Of a stretch of 64,000 nucleotides of DNA, positions 37,033 through 45,935 are shown one piece after another (the first letter of the stretch is position 1; every line of letters begins with the position of its first letter). The notes below the pieces were generated by a model, which did no database searches, was not told the origin of the DNA, and saw only the letters and a list, made by a program, of their open reading frames with translations. Origin of the DNA: Natrialba sp. SSL1 (GTDB lineage Archaea > Halobacteriota > Halobacteria > Halobacteriales > Natrialbaceae); NCBI RefSeq assembly GCF_001861355.1, contig NZ_MASN01000035.1, positions 462,793-526,792 of the forward strand, in the 5' to 3' direction. A program made the translations under genes and the position numbers.

Positions 37033-37974
37033 GTGACGCGAGCCGAATCACGGCCGGCTTCCTCACCCTCCCAGCCTGTCGCCGAGTTCCGACTGACGCG
37101 GCTCGTCACCCTGCAGTGGCTCGTCGTCTCGGTCGTCGGCTTTTTCGCGCTCGTCTACTATGGTGTCCACCTGCACGCACGCTTCCGCGGAGAACAACTC
37201 GCTCAGGTCGCTATCCCCGTTCTTCCGTCCGGTCCACTGCTGTTCTGGCTCGCAGTTGCGGCACTCGTCCTCGGTGTGGTCGTCGTGCTCCACGAGGCGT
37301 GTCACGGTCTGTTTATGGCCCACTATGGTAGCGAGCCGTCTTTCGGAGTCGGGCTCTCCTACGCGCTCTTTCCGTACGCCTACGCAGCTGTCGGCGGCGA
37401 GCGATTCACGCGCAACCAGTTGCTCGCCATTCTCGTCTCCCCGTTCGCCCTGCTCACCGCGGGCGGACTCCTGCTCATGGCAGCCATGCCGGACCACTTC
37501 CTCGCGGTGCTCCTCGTGTTCGCACTCGCAGTGAACGGTGCCGGCTCCGTCGGCGACCTCTGGATGGCCGCCGTCCTGGTCCAGTATCCGAGCCGCGTTC
37601 GGGTGGATGCGATGCCGGACGACGACGTACAGGGGTTCGCAATCTACGACCCCGAGTCAGATCGCCACACCAGCGACGAAACGCTTCGATTGACCGGAAT
37701 GCAGACGCTCTCGCGGGTCGCTACCGGTACCGTCGCGACGCTCGCGCTCTTTGGAACCGCCGTCATTGCCCTCATTCTCGCGTCGCTCGCCGCCGGCTCC
37801 GGCACCATCGAACTCGCGACCGACCGCCGGCTGCTGTTCAGACATGCGGTGGACTCGAGTGGCGTCGCGCGATTCGAGATCGGTGAGGTTGCGGTGGGTG
37901 CTCTGAGTCTGGCGGGCGGACTGTGCTGGGCGGCGCTCGGCTGGCTTTCGGAGTGGCTGGGATGGGACTCGTGA
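37033..37974 (+). CDS. DUF3267-type membrane metalloprotease-like protein
   Basis: 313 residues with about six membrane helices. HEACHGLFMAHYG (HExxH) lies in the second or third helix near residue 96-100, and a later Asp in NGAGSVGDLWMA near 175 fits the third metal ligand seen in S2P-like DUF3267 proteins. Intramembrane protease activity is plausible but untested. The GTG at 37033 was chosen because a TATA-like GATATTCC (36999-37006) is about 27-34 bases upstream; a TTG at 37027 is in frame as well. Confidence 0.75.
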   Translation: MTRAESRPASSPSQPVAEFRLTRLVTLQWLVVSVVGFFALVYYGVHLHARFRGEQLAQVAIPVLPSGPLLFWLAVAALVLGVVVVLHEACHGLFMAHYGSEPSFGVGLSYALFPYAYAAVGGERFTRNQLLAILVSPFALLTAGGLLLMAAMPDHFLAVLLVFALAVNGAGSVGDLWMAAVLVQYPSRVRVDAMPDDDVQGFAIYDPESDRHTSDETLRLTGMQTLSRVATGTVATLALFGTAVIALILASLAAGSGTIELATDRRLLFRHAVDSSGVARFEIGEVAVGALSLAGGLCWAALGWLSEWLGWDS

Positions 37975-38010
37975 GTCGGACTCGAGGTCGGCAGGACCCG
38001 ACCGGAGTCA

Positions 38011-38060
38011 GAACAGAATCCGAACAGAACCCGAACAGAACCCGAACAGAACCAGAACCG
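38011..38060. repeat. 11-base tandem repeat, about 4.5 copies
   Basis: Units GAACAGAATCC, GAACAGAACCC, GAACAGAACCC and GAACAGAACCA then GAACCG, each 11 bases. They lie in the 120-base gap before a PadR-like regulator, close to one helical turn apart, so protein binding on one face is conceivable, but slippage alone could explain it. Confidence 0.85.
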
Positions 38061-38094
38061 TAACGCTCGTGCGCCGGACGAACCGAAACTACGT

Positions 38095-38445
38095 ATGACC
38101 AAGTGGCTCCAGAGCGGGCGGCGACGAGACATCTGTGTGCTGCTGGCGGCGGCCAGCGACTCGGACACTTCGGATACTGCGGCTCTTGAGGCCGACGCAG
38201 AGAGACAGGCCGCCCACCGCGGCGAACTCCGCGGCCAACAGCTCAAGTCCCAACTCGAGTCCCACTACGACGACCGGATCGAGCCGAAATCGTTCTACGG
38301 CACGCTGTCGGCACTCGTGGACACGGGGTTCGTCGAGAAGCGAACCGAGGGACTACACGACGTGTACGCGCTTACCGAGGCAGGCGAGCGGCGGCTGTAC
38401 GACCATTACGAGTGGATGGGTGGGTGTCTCGACGCTGATCGCTAA
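38095..38445 (+). CDS. PadR-like winged-helix regulator
   Basis: 116 residues. The N-terminal helix is MTKWLQSGRRRDICVLLAAA, followed by a short variable segment (about 21-45), then the PadR pattern LKSQLESHYDDRIEPKSFYG, TLSALVDTGFVEKR and the wing LHDVYALTEAGERRLYDHYEW. Probably a small DNA-binding regulator. It is the second PadR-like gene in the window (other at 29460-29735). Confidence 0.75.
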   Translation: MTKWLQSGRRRDICVLLAAASDSDTSDTAALEADAERQAAHRGELRGQQLKSQLESHYDDRIEPKSFYGTLSALVDTGFVEKRTEGLHDVYALTEAGERRLYDHYEWMGGCLDADR

Positions 38446-38463
38446 ACGGTGGAAACACGCTGG

Positions 38464-39303
38464 CTACGGGGTTCGATCCTGACCGATCAGGAAGCCAAGC
38501 GCCCCACCCGGTAGCGTGAACGGCCACGTGACCGCCAGCAACGCGAGGACCGAGAGGAGTTCACCCGTCCCGCCGACGCCGGATCGCCACCGCTCGCGCC
38601 GGAAGCCGACACCGAGGACGAGTCCAACTGCGGGCAGGATCCAGACAGCTGTTCCGAGGAGGTCACCAGTGACTGCGGAAAGTTCTATCCCGACGAGCGG
38701 AATTTCGTGGACGGTCGTGAGAGCAACGCCCGCGAAACTTCCGTCGTAGGCGGCCGTTGCAAGGAGAACGCCCGACCAAACGCTGACGACGACCCATGCG
38801 GCGCGGGTCGTCAACTGTACCGTCCCGCGAGCGGCCAGGAGCCCACCGAATGCGAGCGCCAGCGCGCCGGCGACCCCAACCGGGATTCGGAACTGTTCGG
38901 GAAGAACGGGCGGTGAGCGCTCGACCGCAACGGTCGTGAGCAGATACTCCGTCTCCTCGACTGTGGCAGTCGGTGGACCGGTCTCGGACAGCCCAGTCAT
39001 CGGAACTGCCTCCGCGCTCTCGTATCGCGGCCAGTCGTGGCCACCACCCTGATCGCTGTGGTACCAGCCGACGGGTAGGTCATCGGCGGACTCGAGTGTC
39101 GCGACTGCAGACTCCACAGCCGTTCTCGTCTCCGGCGGCAGGTCGTCCACCGGAACGGCCGTCGCAGCATCCGCCGTGATGGTCGTCTCACTCGCACGCA
39201 GTTCGTGTGCGTCGTCAGCGTGGTATGGCCAGAGGTAGAACGGATTGCACAGCAGCCCGATTCCGAGGAGGAGTAGGAGGGCAACTCGAGTACGCGTGGA
39301 CAT
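38464..39303 (-). CDS. Membrane protein with extracytoplasmic domain, unknown function
   Basis: 279 residues. A signal-anchor helix (about 7-24) precedes an acidic extracytoplasmic domain (about 30-135), then four membrane helices (about 140-160, 168-185, 206-232 and 248-268). The soluble part holds HSDQGGGHDWPRYESAEAVP. No family was recognised. Convergent with the PadR-like gene, 18 bases apart. Confidence 0.65.
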   Translation of the reverse strand: MSTRTRVALLLLLGIGLLCNPFYLWPYHADDAHELRASETTITADAATAVPVDDLPPETRTAVESAVATLESADDLPVGWYHSDQGGGHDWPRYESAEAVPMTGLSETGPPTATVEETEYLLTTVAVERSPPVLPEQFRIPVGVAGALALAFGGLLAARGTVQLTTRAAWVVVSVWSGVLLATAAYDGSFAGVALTTVHEIPLVGIELSAVTGDLLGTAVWILPAVGLVLGVGFRRERWRSGVGGTGELLSVLALLAVTWPFTLPGGALGFLIGQDRTP

Positions 39304-39444
39304 CGCTCGTTTTCTTCACGGCAGTCGTGTTAGATATGTGCATCGAACGGCGATGCTGGAGCGGCGGTGATGGATCCGAATACGGAGCCGGAAAAGCGAG
39401 CGGTGAAAGGCAAAACCGCGAGAAAGACGGTCGACTGAAGCGGC

Positions 39445-40590
39445 TCAGTTATCGAGTACCTGGTCGCCAATCGTGTTCCGTAGCACTTCGCTCGTGCCTT
39501 CGTAGATCTCGTTTAGCTTGGCGTCGCGGTAGAAGCGCTCTGCAGGGAAGTCCTTCGTGTAGCCGTAGCCACCGTGGATCTGGATCCCCTCGTTTGCGAC
39601 CTCGCGGGAGATTTCGCTGGCGTAGAGCTTCGCCTGCGCGGAGTCTTTGATGAAGTTCTCGCCGCGGATCTTCTTGTCTGCGGCCTTGTGCATCAGCATC
39701 CGGGCCGCCTGGATCTTCGTGTCCATATCCGCGAGCTTGTGTTTGATCGACTGGAACTCGCCGATCGGCTGGCCGAACTGCTCGCGCTCGCCGGCGTAGT
39801 CTCGGGCCTCGTCGAACGCAGCACGAGCGATGCCGATACTCCGGGCGGCGATGGTGATCCGGCCGCCGTTCAGCGTCTTCAGCGCCTGTACGAAGCCGTC
39901 GCCCTCGGCACCGAGGAGGCGGTTCTCGGGGATTCGGAGGTCATCGAATCGGAGCTCGGCCGTCGGACAGCCCTTGTCGCCGAGTTTCTCCTCGGTGTTC
40001 TCGACGATGAAGCCGTCGTCCTCCTCGGGGCGGACGACGAACGAGGAGATACCCTTGTTACCGGCGTCGGGGTCGGTCTTCGCGAAGACCGTGACGGTGT
40101 CCGCGACGGAACCGTTGGAGATCCAGAGCTTGCCGCCGTTGATCACGTACTCGTCGCCGTCTTTTTCGGCCACAGTCTCCATCGCCGGCACGTCACTGCC
40201 CGCGCCCGCCTCCGAGAGCGCGAATGCGCCGACATCCTCTCCCGCTGCGAGCGGCGTCAGGTACTCCTCTAGCTGAGCGTCGTCGCCGAACTCGTAGAGC
40301 ATGTTCCCTGCGAGCGAGGTGTGGGCGGCGACGACGGTCCCGAGACCACCGGAGCCGCGCGAAATCTCCTCGAGTCCGATCGCGTAGGAGTGGTAGTCGA
40401 GACCGGCCCCCCCGTACTCCTCCGGGAACGGCATTCCCATCAGTCCGAGGTCGGCCATCTCGTCGACGAGGTCCTGCGGGAACTCGTCCTCGTGGTCGAT
40501 TTCGTCCGCGACGGGAACGATCTCCTCGTCGACGAACTCCGAAACCATCTCCCGAATCTGTTGCTGCTCCGCCGAGAGCGCAAAGTCCAT
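39445..40590 (-). CDS. Acyl-CoA dehydrogenase
   Basis: 381-residue FAD enzyme. FALSEAGAGSDVPAM near 123 and KLWISNGS are the FAD/substrate signature; IQIHGGYGYTKDFPAERFYRDAKLNEIYEGTSEVLR near the C-terminus contains the position of the catalytic Glu (EIYEGTSE), as in short/medium-chain enzymes. It oxidises acyl-CoA to enoyl-CoA and passes electrons to ETF. The ATG at 40590 (MDFALSAEQQQIREMV) matches the family start. No other beta-oxidation gene is adjacent. Confidence 0.9.
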   Translation of the reverse strand: MDFALSAEQQQIREMVSEFVDEEIVPVADEIDHEDEFPQDLVDEMADLGLMGMPFPEEYGGAGLDYHSYAIGLEEISRGSGGLGTVVAAHTSLAGNMLYEFGDDAQLEEYLTPLAAGEDVGAFALSEAGAGSDVPAMETVAEKDGDEYVINGGKLWISNGSVADTVTVFAKTDPDAGNKGISSFVVRPEEDDGFIVENTEEKLGDKGCPTAELRFDDLRIPENRLLGAEGDGFVQALKTLNGGRITIAARSIGIARAAFDEARDYAGEREQFGQPIGEFQSIKHKLADMDTKIQAARMLMHKAADKKIRGENFIKDSAQAKLYASEISREVANEGIQIHGGYGYTKDFPAERFYRDAKLNEIYEGTSEVLRNTIGDQVLDN

Positions 40591-40719
40591 ACCTGCGCTA
40601 TGGCGGGTCGATTCTTTATTGTTACCTCTCGGATTTCGGTTCACGGATGGCCGATTGTTTCGCGTTTATTCGGAGTCGTCCACGAATGCCCGCCGGATTT
40701 GGCGGGCCGGTGTGGCAAG

Positions 40720-41409
40720 TCAGGTCGCGTCCGCTCCTGCCTCGGCCAGCGATTCGAGCGCCGCATCGATCGATTCGTCACCCGAGAGCAATTCAAATGT
40801 CTCGCCGATTAGATCGTCGTACTCGAGTACACCCACGAGCACAGTAGCCACGTCTTCGCGCGGAATGTCGCCGTCGCCGAGGTCGAAGTCGGTGCCGACC
40901 CGGATCTCGCCGGTGCCGGACTCGGTCGTCAGTTCGCCGGGGCGGACGATGGTGTGTGAGAGTTCGCTTTCACGGAGGTACTCGTCGGCCTCGGCTTTCG
41001 CGGTGAGGTAGTCCTGGAGTGGGTCTGGACCGGAGTCGGGATCGTCTGCGCCCATCGAACTGAGCATGACGAAGCGGTCGATCCCCGCATCCGCTGCAGC
41101 GTCGACGAGTCGGATCGCGCCGTCGCGGTCGACGCCGTAGACATCTTCGCCGCCGGAGCCCGCAGCGAAGATGATCGCGTCGCAGCCGTCGACGGCGTGC
41201 TCGAGGGAGTCGGTCAGATCGGCGACGACGGCGTCGATGTCTGCTCCCATCGATTCCATCTCCTCGACCTGACCGTCGTTACGGACCATCGCTCGGGTAT
41301 GGTATTCCTCGCGTGCAGCGAGTTGCTCCGTTACGTGCTGGCCGACCTGGCCGTGCGAGCCGGCGACGAGGACGGTTTCGGCCGCGATCGGATCGTCTGT
41401 TTCGGACAT
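40720..41409 (-). CDS. NAD(P)-binding atypical short-chain dehydrogenase (YwnB/YhfK-like)
   Basis: 229 residues with VLVAGSHGQVGQHVTEQL (GxxGxxG) at about 13-30, then MVRNDGQV, FAAGSGGEDVYGVDRDGAIR and VMLSSMGADD. There is no YxxxK catalytic pair, typical of atypical SDR proteins such as NmrA- or YwnB-type. Function could be redox sensing or quinone reduction. The ATG at 41409 (MSETDDPIAAETVLV) was chosen; upstream residues are non-acidic and atypical. Confidence 0.8.
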   Translation of the reverse strand: MSETDDPIAAETVLVAGSHGQVGQHVTEQLAAREEYHTRAMVRNDGQVEEMESMGADIDAVVADLTDSLEHAVDGCDAIIFAAGSGGEDVYGVDRDGAIRLVDAAADAGIDRFVMLSSMGADDPDSGPDPLQDYLTAKAEADEYLRESELSHTIVRPGELTTESGTGEIRVGTDFDLGDGDIPREDVATVLVGVLEYDDLIGETFELLSGDESIDAALESLAEAGADAT

Positions 41410-41572
41410 ACGTGCTCGGTCGAGACGAGGGCAGAAAGTGATGGTCCCGTGACGTGCCAGGATGGCGGGCTTGCGTGTCAGTATCGTCGGATTCCGTTCT
41501 ACAGCCCCCAACAGAATAGAATGTTACGACCGCGGCGTTTTTCCGGGATGGGGACGAAAGAGAAGCCAGTAG

Positions 41573-42625
41573 ATGACCACGGCCCAGCACGAACTCACAA
41601 CCGACGCCGACCTGGAGTGGTGTTACGACGCGGTACATGGCGTTTCGCGGACCTTCTCGATCACGATCGACCGGCTCGAGGAGCCGATGTCGAAACACAT
41701 CTGTCTGGGATACCTCCTCTGTCGCATTGCAGACACGATCGAGGACGCGGGCCACATTCCGCCTGCCGACCAAACCGAGTTGCTCACCGAGTACGACCGT
41801 CTTCTCGACCCCGATACGGACCAGTCCGTCGAGGCGTTCATGGCCGATGTCGAGCCCTGGATCCCCGAGCCAGCGGACCGATCCAATGACTGGGACGTCG
41901 TGGCCGAAACGCCGCGCGTGCTGCAGACGTTCGAATCGCTCGACGAGGAGCCCCGCGAGATCATGCGCGAACCCGTCCGCGAACTCGTCGACGGGATGGC
42001 TATGTTCACCGACCGGTACGCCGAGGAAGGTGGCCTCCGACTGCAGACGCTCGAGGAACTCGAGGAGTACTGCTGGTACGCCGCCGGCACGGTCGGAACG
42101 CTGATCACCGGACTCGTCGCCCGCGGCGCATCGAAAGACCGCGCCGCAGAGATGCGTGACAACGCCCGCTCGTTTGCGTTGCTCTTGCAACTCGTCAACA
42201 TCGCCAAAGACGTCGAGTCGGACTACCACGAGGAGAACAACGTCTACCTGCCCGCAGAGTGGCTCGCGGAGGAGAACGTCGACCTCGACGCCGTCACCGA
42301 CGAGGAGAACCACAACGGCGTGACGAACGTGGTCGAACGCGTTACCGGGCGCGCAGAAACGTACCTCGACGACGCTCAGCGCTACCTCGAGGTCGTGCCG
42401 GAGCAACACGGCAACCGCCTCTCGGCGTGGGCGATTCCGTACCTCCTCGCCGTCGGGACGATGCGCGAACTGCGCGAGCGGCCCGAGGACGTCGTCGAAG
42501 AGGGCGACGTGAAGGTCCCACGCGCGGAAGTGTATGCGTTGCTTCAGCAGTTCGAAGAAGGGATGTCACGCTCCCGACTCGACGAGCTACGGGCCACGAT
42601 GGCAGAACAGCCGCTTCACCAGTAG
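41573..42625 (+). CDS. Squalene/phytoene synthase family (probable squalene synthase)
   Basis: 350 residues. The two aspartate-rich prenyl diphosphate-binding motifs are CRIADTIEDAG (about 50-60) and LVNIAKDVESDYHEENNVYLP (about 205-225), with HGVSRTFSITIDRL near the start. The second motif with DVESDY and the YLP ending is closer to squalene synthase than phytoene synthase. Squalene and its relatives are main neutral lipids of haloarchaeal membranes. Start ATG at 41573. Confidence 0.85.
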   Translation: MTTAQHELTTDADLEWCYDAVHGVSRTFSITIDRLEEPMSKHICLGYLLCRIADTIEDAGHIPPADQTELLTEYDRLLDPDTDQSVEAFMADVEPWIPEPADRSNDWDVVAETPRVLQTFESLDEEPREIMREPVRELVDGMAMFTDRYAEEGGLRLQTLEELEEYCWYAAGTVGTLITGLVARGASKDRAAEMRDNARSFALLLQLVNIAKDVESDYHEENNVYLPAEWLAEENVDLDAVTDEENHNGVTNVVERVTGRAETYLDDAQRYLEVVPEQHGNRLSAWAIPYLLAVGTMRELRERPEDVVEEGDVKVPRAEVYALLQQFEEGMSRSRLDELRATMAEQPLHQ

Positions 42626-42674
42626 CATCGCCGTCCGAGACGATACAGACGGGACGGTGAATCGCTGGCGCGGC

Positions 42675-43940
42675 TCAGGGTCGGCCGTGGGCGCTGGTCT
42701 GTTCACGCTGTGTTTCTCGTTGCTTTGTGTCTCCCGCCAGTGCAATCTCCCGACCGACCAGCGACAGCACGTACCCGAGCACGGCCGCCGCTCCCGCAAT
42801 CGGGGGGAAGACGAATAAACTGAGGATGACGATCGTAGCAGACGTCGGAAACGGCGCTACTGCAGCGATCGCGCCAAGTGGTGCCAGGAGACAGGTCACA
42901 CCGTACAGCCACGCACGCCGCTCACCTCGCGCGAGCGCGTGCCCGAACGGGAAGAACAGGACGACTGACAGGCCGAGCGCACCGATCAGAAGCGCCTCGA
43001 ACGGGAATCCGAGCAGCCAACTCGTTCCGGCGAGCAGCCCCACAGTAGCCAGCCCGAACAGCGTCAGCGTTCGTCGGGAGTGATGCACACCGAGCCGGCG
43101 ACAGAGCGCGACGCAACCAGACCGTCCAACGGCTCCAACCCATCGGCTACGGCCAGTCAACTCTCGTGATCGACCAGCACCGGCGATGCTGGTCGCACCC
43201 GCCGCGAACCCGACCACTACCACCGGGACGACGCCAGCCAGCGCGGTGTGCTCGAGTACCACCGGCCCGAACGCGACCGCCGCCGCGGTCCAGGAGGCGG
43301 CGATGTTCGTGAGCCCCGACTGGGCGTAGGTGACGTAGGTTCGGCTGTGGAAGTCACCACCTGCCGCATCCTCGTCTGCTCCGGACTCCCCGCTCGCCCA
43401 CGTCAGCGTTCCGTTCTCGATACGTCCCGCTTCCGGGCTGTTGGTTACCGCGTAGTCGTCCGGCAGGTGAATCGACACCCGGTCGGCAACGAGTTCGTAC
43501 CGCACCGGGCTGTCGCCAGCGTAGAAGTACTCGAGTACCCATCCGTCGCCAACCACACCCTGTCTCGCGACGTTGGGGACGGTGTACTCGACGCGAACGG
43601 TTTGGTCGTCAATGGTTGCGCTGACGTGTTGAGCATCGTCGCCGACGGCACGGTACCGGTTCTGACTGTCGTCGACGCTGGTCGCGAGCGCGTGCTCGTC
43701 GTTCTGGTAGTGGGCAGCAGCCGTTTCATTGACTGGGACCTGCGCGACCCACTGGGAGTCACCGCTCTCGTCGACGTAGATGTCGAGCGTTCCCGCATCG
43801 GTTGCGCCGTCGATCGTGTCAGTGCCACAGACCCCACAGATGGGTGACGGTGGTGGCGCACCAGCAGCGAGTGCGACGACTGCGAGACAGAGGACCGAGA
43901 GGGCGACGACGGCCGTAGCGACGCGAGGAGGTGAACACAT
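42675..43940 (-). CDS. Exported-domain membrane protein, unknown function
   Basis: 421 residues. An N-terminal signal helix (about 8-27) is followed by CGVCGTD, a long extracytoplasmic beta-rich domain to about residue 205, and then about six hydrophobic helices (about 210-400). Two cysteines just after the signal (PICGVCGT) could bind metal or pair. ATG at 43940; an A/T element (CTATTATCGG on the minus strand) lies about 25 bases upstream. No named family was recognised. The tail is basic, with Gln and Arg. Confidence 0.65.
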   Translation of the reverse strand: MCSPPRVATAVVALSVLCLAVVALAAGAPPPSPICGVCGTDTIDGATDAGTLDIYVDESGDSQWVAQVPVNETAAAHYQNDEHALATSVDDSQNRYRAVGDDAQHVSATIDDQTVRVEYTVPNVARQGVVGDGWVLEYFYAGDSPVRYELVADRVSIHLPDDYAVTNSPEAGRIENGTLTWASGESGADEDAAGGDFHSRTYVTYAQSGLTNIAASWTAAAVAFGPVVLEHTALAGVVPVVVVGFAAGATSIAGAGRSRELTGRSRWVGAVGRSGCVALCRRLGVHHSRRTLTLFGLATVGLLAGTSWLLGFPFEALLIGALGLSVVLFFPFGHALARGERRAWLYGVTCLLAPLGAIAAVAPFPTSATIVILSLFVFPPIAGAAAVLGYVLSLVGREIALAGDTKQRETQREQTSAHGRP

Positions 43941-44042
43941 ACGAGACAGTCACCGGCACCGATAATAGTAGTTCCGTCGACAGGATGTGCATCAACGCGA
44001 GGACAAGTTTCAAGACTCGACAGTGAGAGCTACGGACGAGCG

Positions 44043-45014
44043 GTGACTCGCGTGAGCAACGAACAGTTCGTAACCGAACCGAACGAGGCGGGTTCGGCGA
44101 ACAAGTGGGACGGGGAGCCAAGTGGGAAAACAGCGTGCGGTCGCGAGAAGCGCCCGCCAGCGGTGCGGACGGCGATCGAAGAGCGGGCCGGAGAGAACGG
44201 CACCGATGCTGACACTGCAACAGATACCGGCGCTGAGGGAACTGATGCTGCTACCGCTGACGACGAGCCGTCCCGCGACGAGAGTGCTGGAAGCAACGAG
44301 CCGGAGCTGATCAGCCTCGGCATCGGACTCGGAATCGAACTCCCGGTGATCGAAGACCCCGACGAGGTGTTCGCGGTCGAATCCACCGACCACCCGTCGA
44401 CCGGCCTTCAGTCTAACTCTCGACTCGACACAGACCAGCGCGAGCGACTGGAAGACGCCGAGCTGGATCCCGACGCAGTCGCCAACAAGGAGTACTCCTA
44501 CCAACAACTCCTCGAAACCGACCTCGACGAGGCGTTCGCAGCCGAACTCCGCCGCCGGCTCTCGCTGCCATGGTCGTTCCAGACCGACAGCGATCTAGAC
44601 CTCGACCGGCGCTCCGACGAAGTCCGCGGCCTCGGCACGGCCGAACGCGCCTGGATCGCAGCCAGCGAAACCGAAGAGTGGCAGCGCTTCGAGACACAGC
44701 CGCCGACTGATCGAGCGGGGGACTCGAGTACCGCGCTCAACTCGGAGTGTGGGTCAGACGCGAGCGCTGCTGACGGACTCGCTGCCGGCGACGACGGTGA
44801 GAGCGACGACGAGCGGCCGTACCCGCGGCCAACACCGCCGACCGCCGTCACGGGCGTCGGACCCGACGATGCGGCGATGCTCGCAGAGGCGGGAATCGTC
44901 TCGGCAGAGCGATTAGCGACGATTCGAGCGGTGACGGTCGCCCGCCTGCTGGAACTTGACGTGCTGCACGTTCGGTCGTGGCGACACAATGCGCGTGAGT
45001 TACTTTCGTCCTGA
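44043..45014 (+). CDS. Helix-hairpin-helix protein with acidic linkers, unknown function
   Basis: 323 residues from a GTG. The C-terminal 60 residues form a helix-hairpin-helix-like domain: TAVTGVGPDDAAMLAEAGIV then a second LATIRAVTVARLLELDVLHV. The middle region (ELISLGIGLGIELPVIEDPDE and DPDAVANKEYSYQQLLE) looks like a small conserved domain. Low-complexity acidic spacers separate them (about 45-85 and 220-255). DNA binding is inferred only from the hairpin motif. An internal start is possible. Confidence 0.6.
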   Translation: MTRVSNEQFVTEPNEAGSANKWDGEPSGKTACGREKRPPAVRTAIEERAGENGTDADTATDTGAEGTDAATADDEPSRDESAGSNEPELISLGIGLGIELPVIEDPDEVFAVESTDHPSTGLQSNSRLDTDQRERLEDAELDPDAVANKEYSYQQLLETDLDEAFAAELRRRLSLPWSFQTDSDLDLDRRSDEVRGLGTAERAWIAASETEEWQRFETQPPTDRAGDSSTALNSECGSDASAADGLAAGDDGESDDERPYPRPTPPTAVTGVGPDDAAMLAEAGIVSAERLATIRAVTVARLLELDVLHVRSWRHNARELLSS

Positions 45015-45066
45015 CACCTGTCCCCGCTGATGGTCGACGTGTCTCACACCGTTTCTGAACAATGAT

Positions 45067-45083
45067 TACTACTCGAATGAGTA
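45067..45083. promoter_or_regulatory. TrmB-type operator TACT-N8-GAGTA
   Basis: TACT (45067-45070), eight bases, then GAGTA (45079-45083), within the larger inverted repeat ATTACT...AGTAAT. This matches the published Halobacterium TrmB recognition pattern TACT-N7-8-GAGTA. It lies 25 bases upstream of the TATA box. In Halobacterium, sites upstream of TATA are linked to activation of gluconeogenic genes when sugar is absent. Confidence 0.7.
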
Positions 45084-45107
45084 ATTTCGATAATACGGAC
45101 CATCAGA

Positions 45108-45116
45108 GATTTATAG
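45108..45116 (+). promoter_or_regulatory. TATA box of the aldolase-phosphatase operon
   Basis: GATTTATAG at 45108-45116, about 25-30 bases before the ATG at 45140, predicting transcription to begin at or within two bases of the start codon (leaderless). Confidence 0.65.
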
Positions 45117-45139
45117 CGGCCTGTTGGACCATCTAACAG

Positions 45140-45934
45140 ATGATTCCGATCGACGATTCCCCAATCGTTCGTGACGGTAAGACACTGATCCTCGCGATGG
45201 ACCACGGCCTCGAACACGGCCCGGTCGACTTCGAAGATGTTCCCGAGAAGCTCGACCCGTCGACGGTCTTCGAGACGGCGACCCACGACGCCGTCAGCGC
45301 GATGGCCGTCCAGAAGGGGATCGCCGAGGGCTACTACCCAAGCTATGAAGACGACGTGAACCTCCTGTTGAAGGTCAACGGTACGTCGAACCTCTGGATG
45401 GGCGAGTACGACTCGGCGGTCAACTGTTCGGTCGACTACGCGGCCGAACTCGGTGCCGACGCCATCGGCTTCACCCTCTACGGCGGCTCGAACCACGAGG
45501 TCGAGATGGCCGAGGAGTTCCGCGACGTGCAAGAAGATGCCCGCGAGCACGACCTCCCCGTCGTCATGTGGTCGTACCCGCGCGGCCAGGGACTCAAGAA
45601 CGACACCAAGCCGAGCACCATCTCCTACGCGACCCGCCTCGGACTCGAACTCGGCGCTGACATCGCGAAGGTCAAGTACCCCGGCAGCCCCGACGCGATG
45701 GCCCACGCCTGCAAGGCCGCCGGCGATATGAGCGTCGTCATGAGCGGCGGCTCGAAAACCTCCGACTACGACTTCCTCTCGACCGTCGAGGCAGCTATCA
45801 ACGCCGGCTGTACCGGCCTCGCCGTCGGCCGCAACGTCTGGCAGCGCGAGAACCCGACCCGCATTCTCGACGCACTCGAGAAGGTCATCTACGAGGAGGA
45901 AACGGCAGACGCCGCACTCGAGGCAACCGAATAG
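45140..45934 (+). CDS. fba: Class I fructose-bisphosphate aldolase, archaeal DhnA type
   Basis: 264-residue TIM barrel of the DhnA/archaeal class I aldolase family. [16 protein letters not shown] near the start holds the phosphate/substrate Asp and His, and the Schiff-base Lys lies in [13 protein letters not shown] near 178. [15 protein letters not shown] and [14 protein letters not shown] are phosphate-binding. Related ADH synthases (AroA') share the fold, but the fbp gene one base after its stop favours gluconeogenesis. It is preceded by the TrmB-type site. Confidence 0.85.
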   Translation: MIPIDDSPIVRDGKTLILAMDHGLEHGPVDFEDVPEKLDPSTVFETATHDAVSAMAVQKGIAEGYYPSYEDDVNLLLKVNGTSNLWMGEYDSAVNCSVDYAAELGADAIGFTLYGGSNHEVEMAEEFRDVQEDAREHDLPVVMWSYPRGQGLKNDTKPSTISYATRLGLELGADIAKVKYPGSPDAMAHACKAAGDMSVVMSGGSKTSDYDFLSTVEAAINAGCTGLAVGRNVWQRENPTRILDALEKVIYEEETADAALEATE

Positions 45935-45935
45935 G

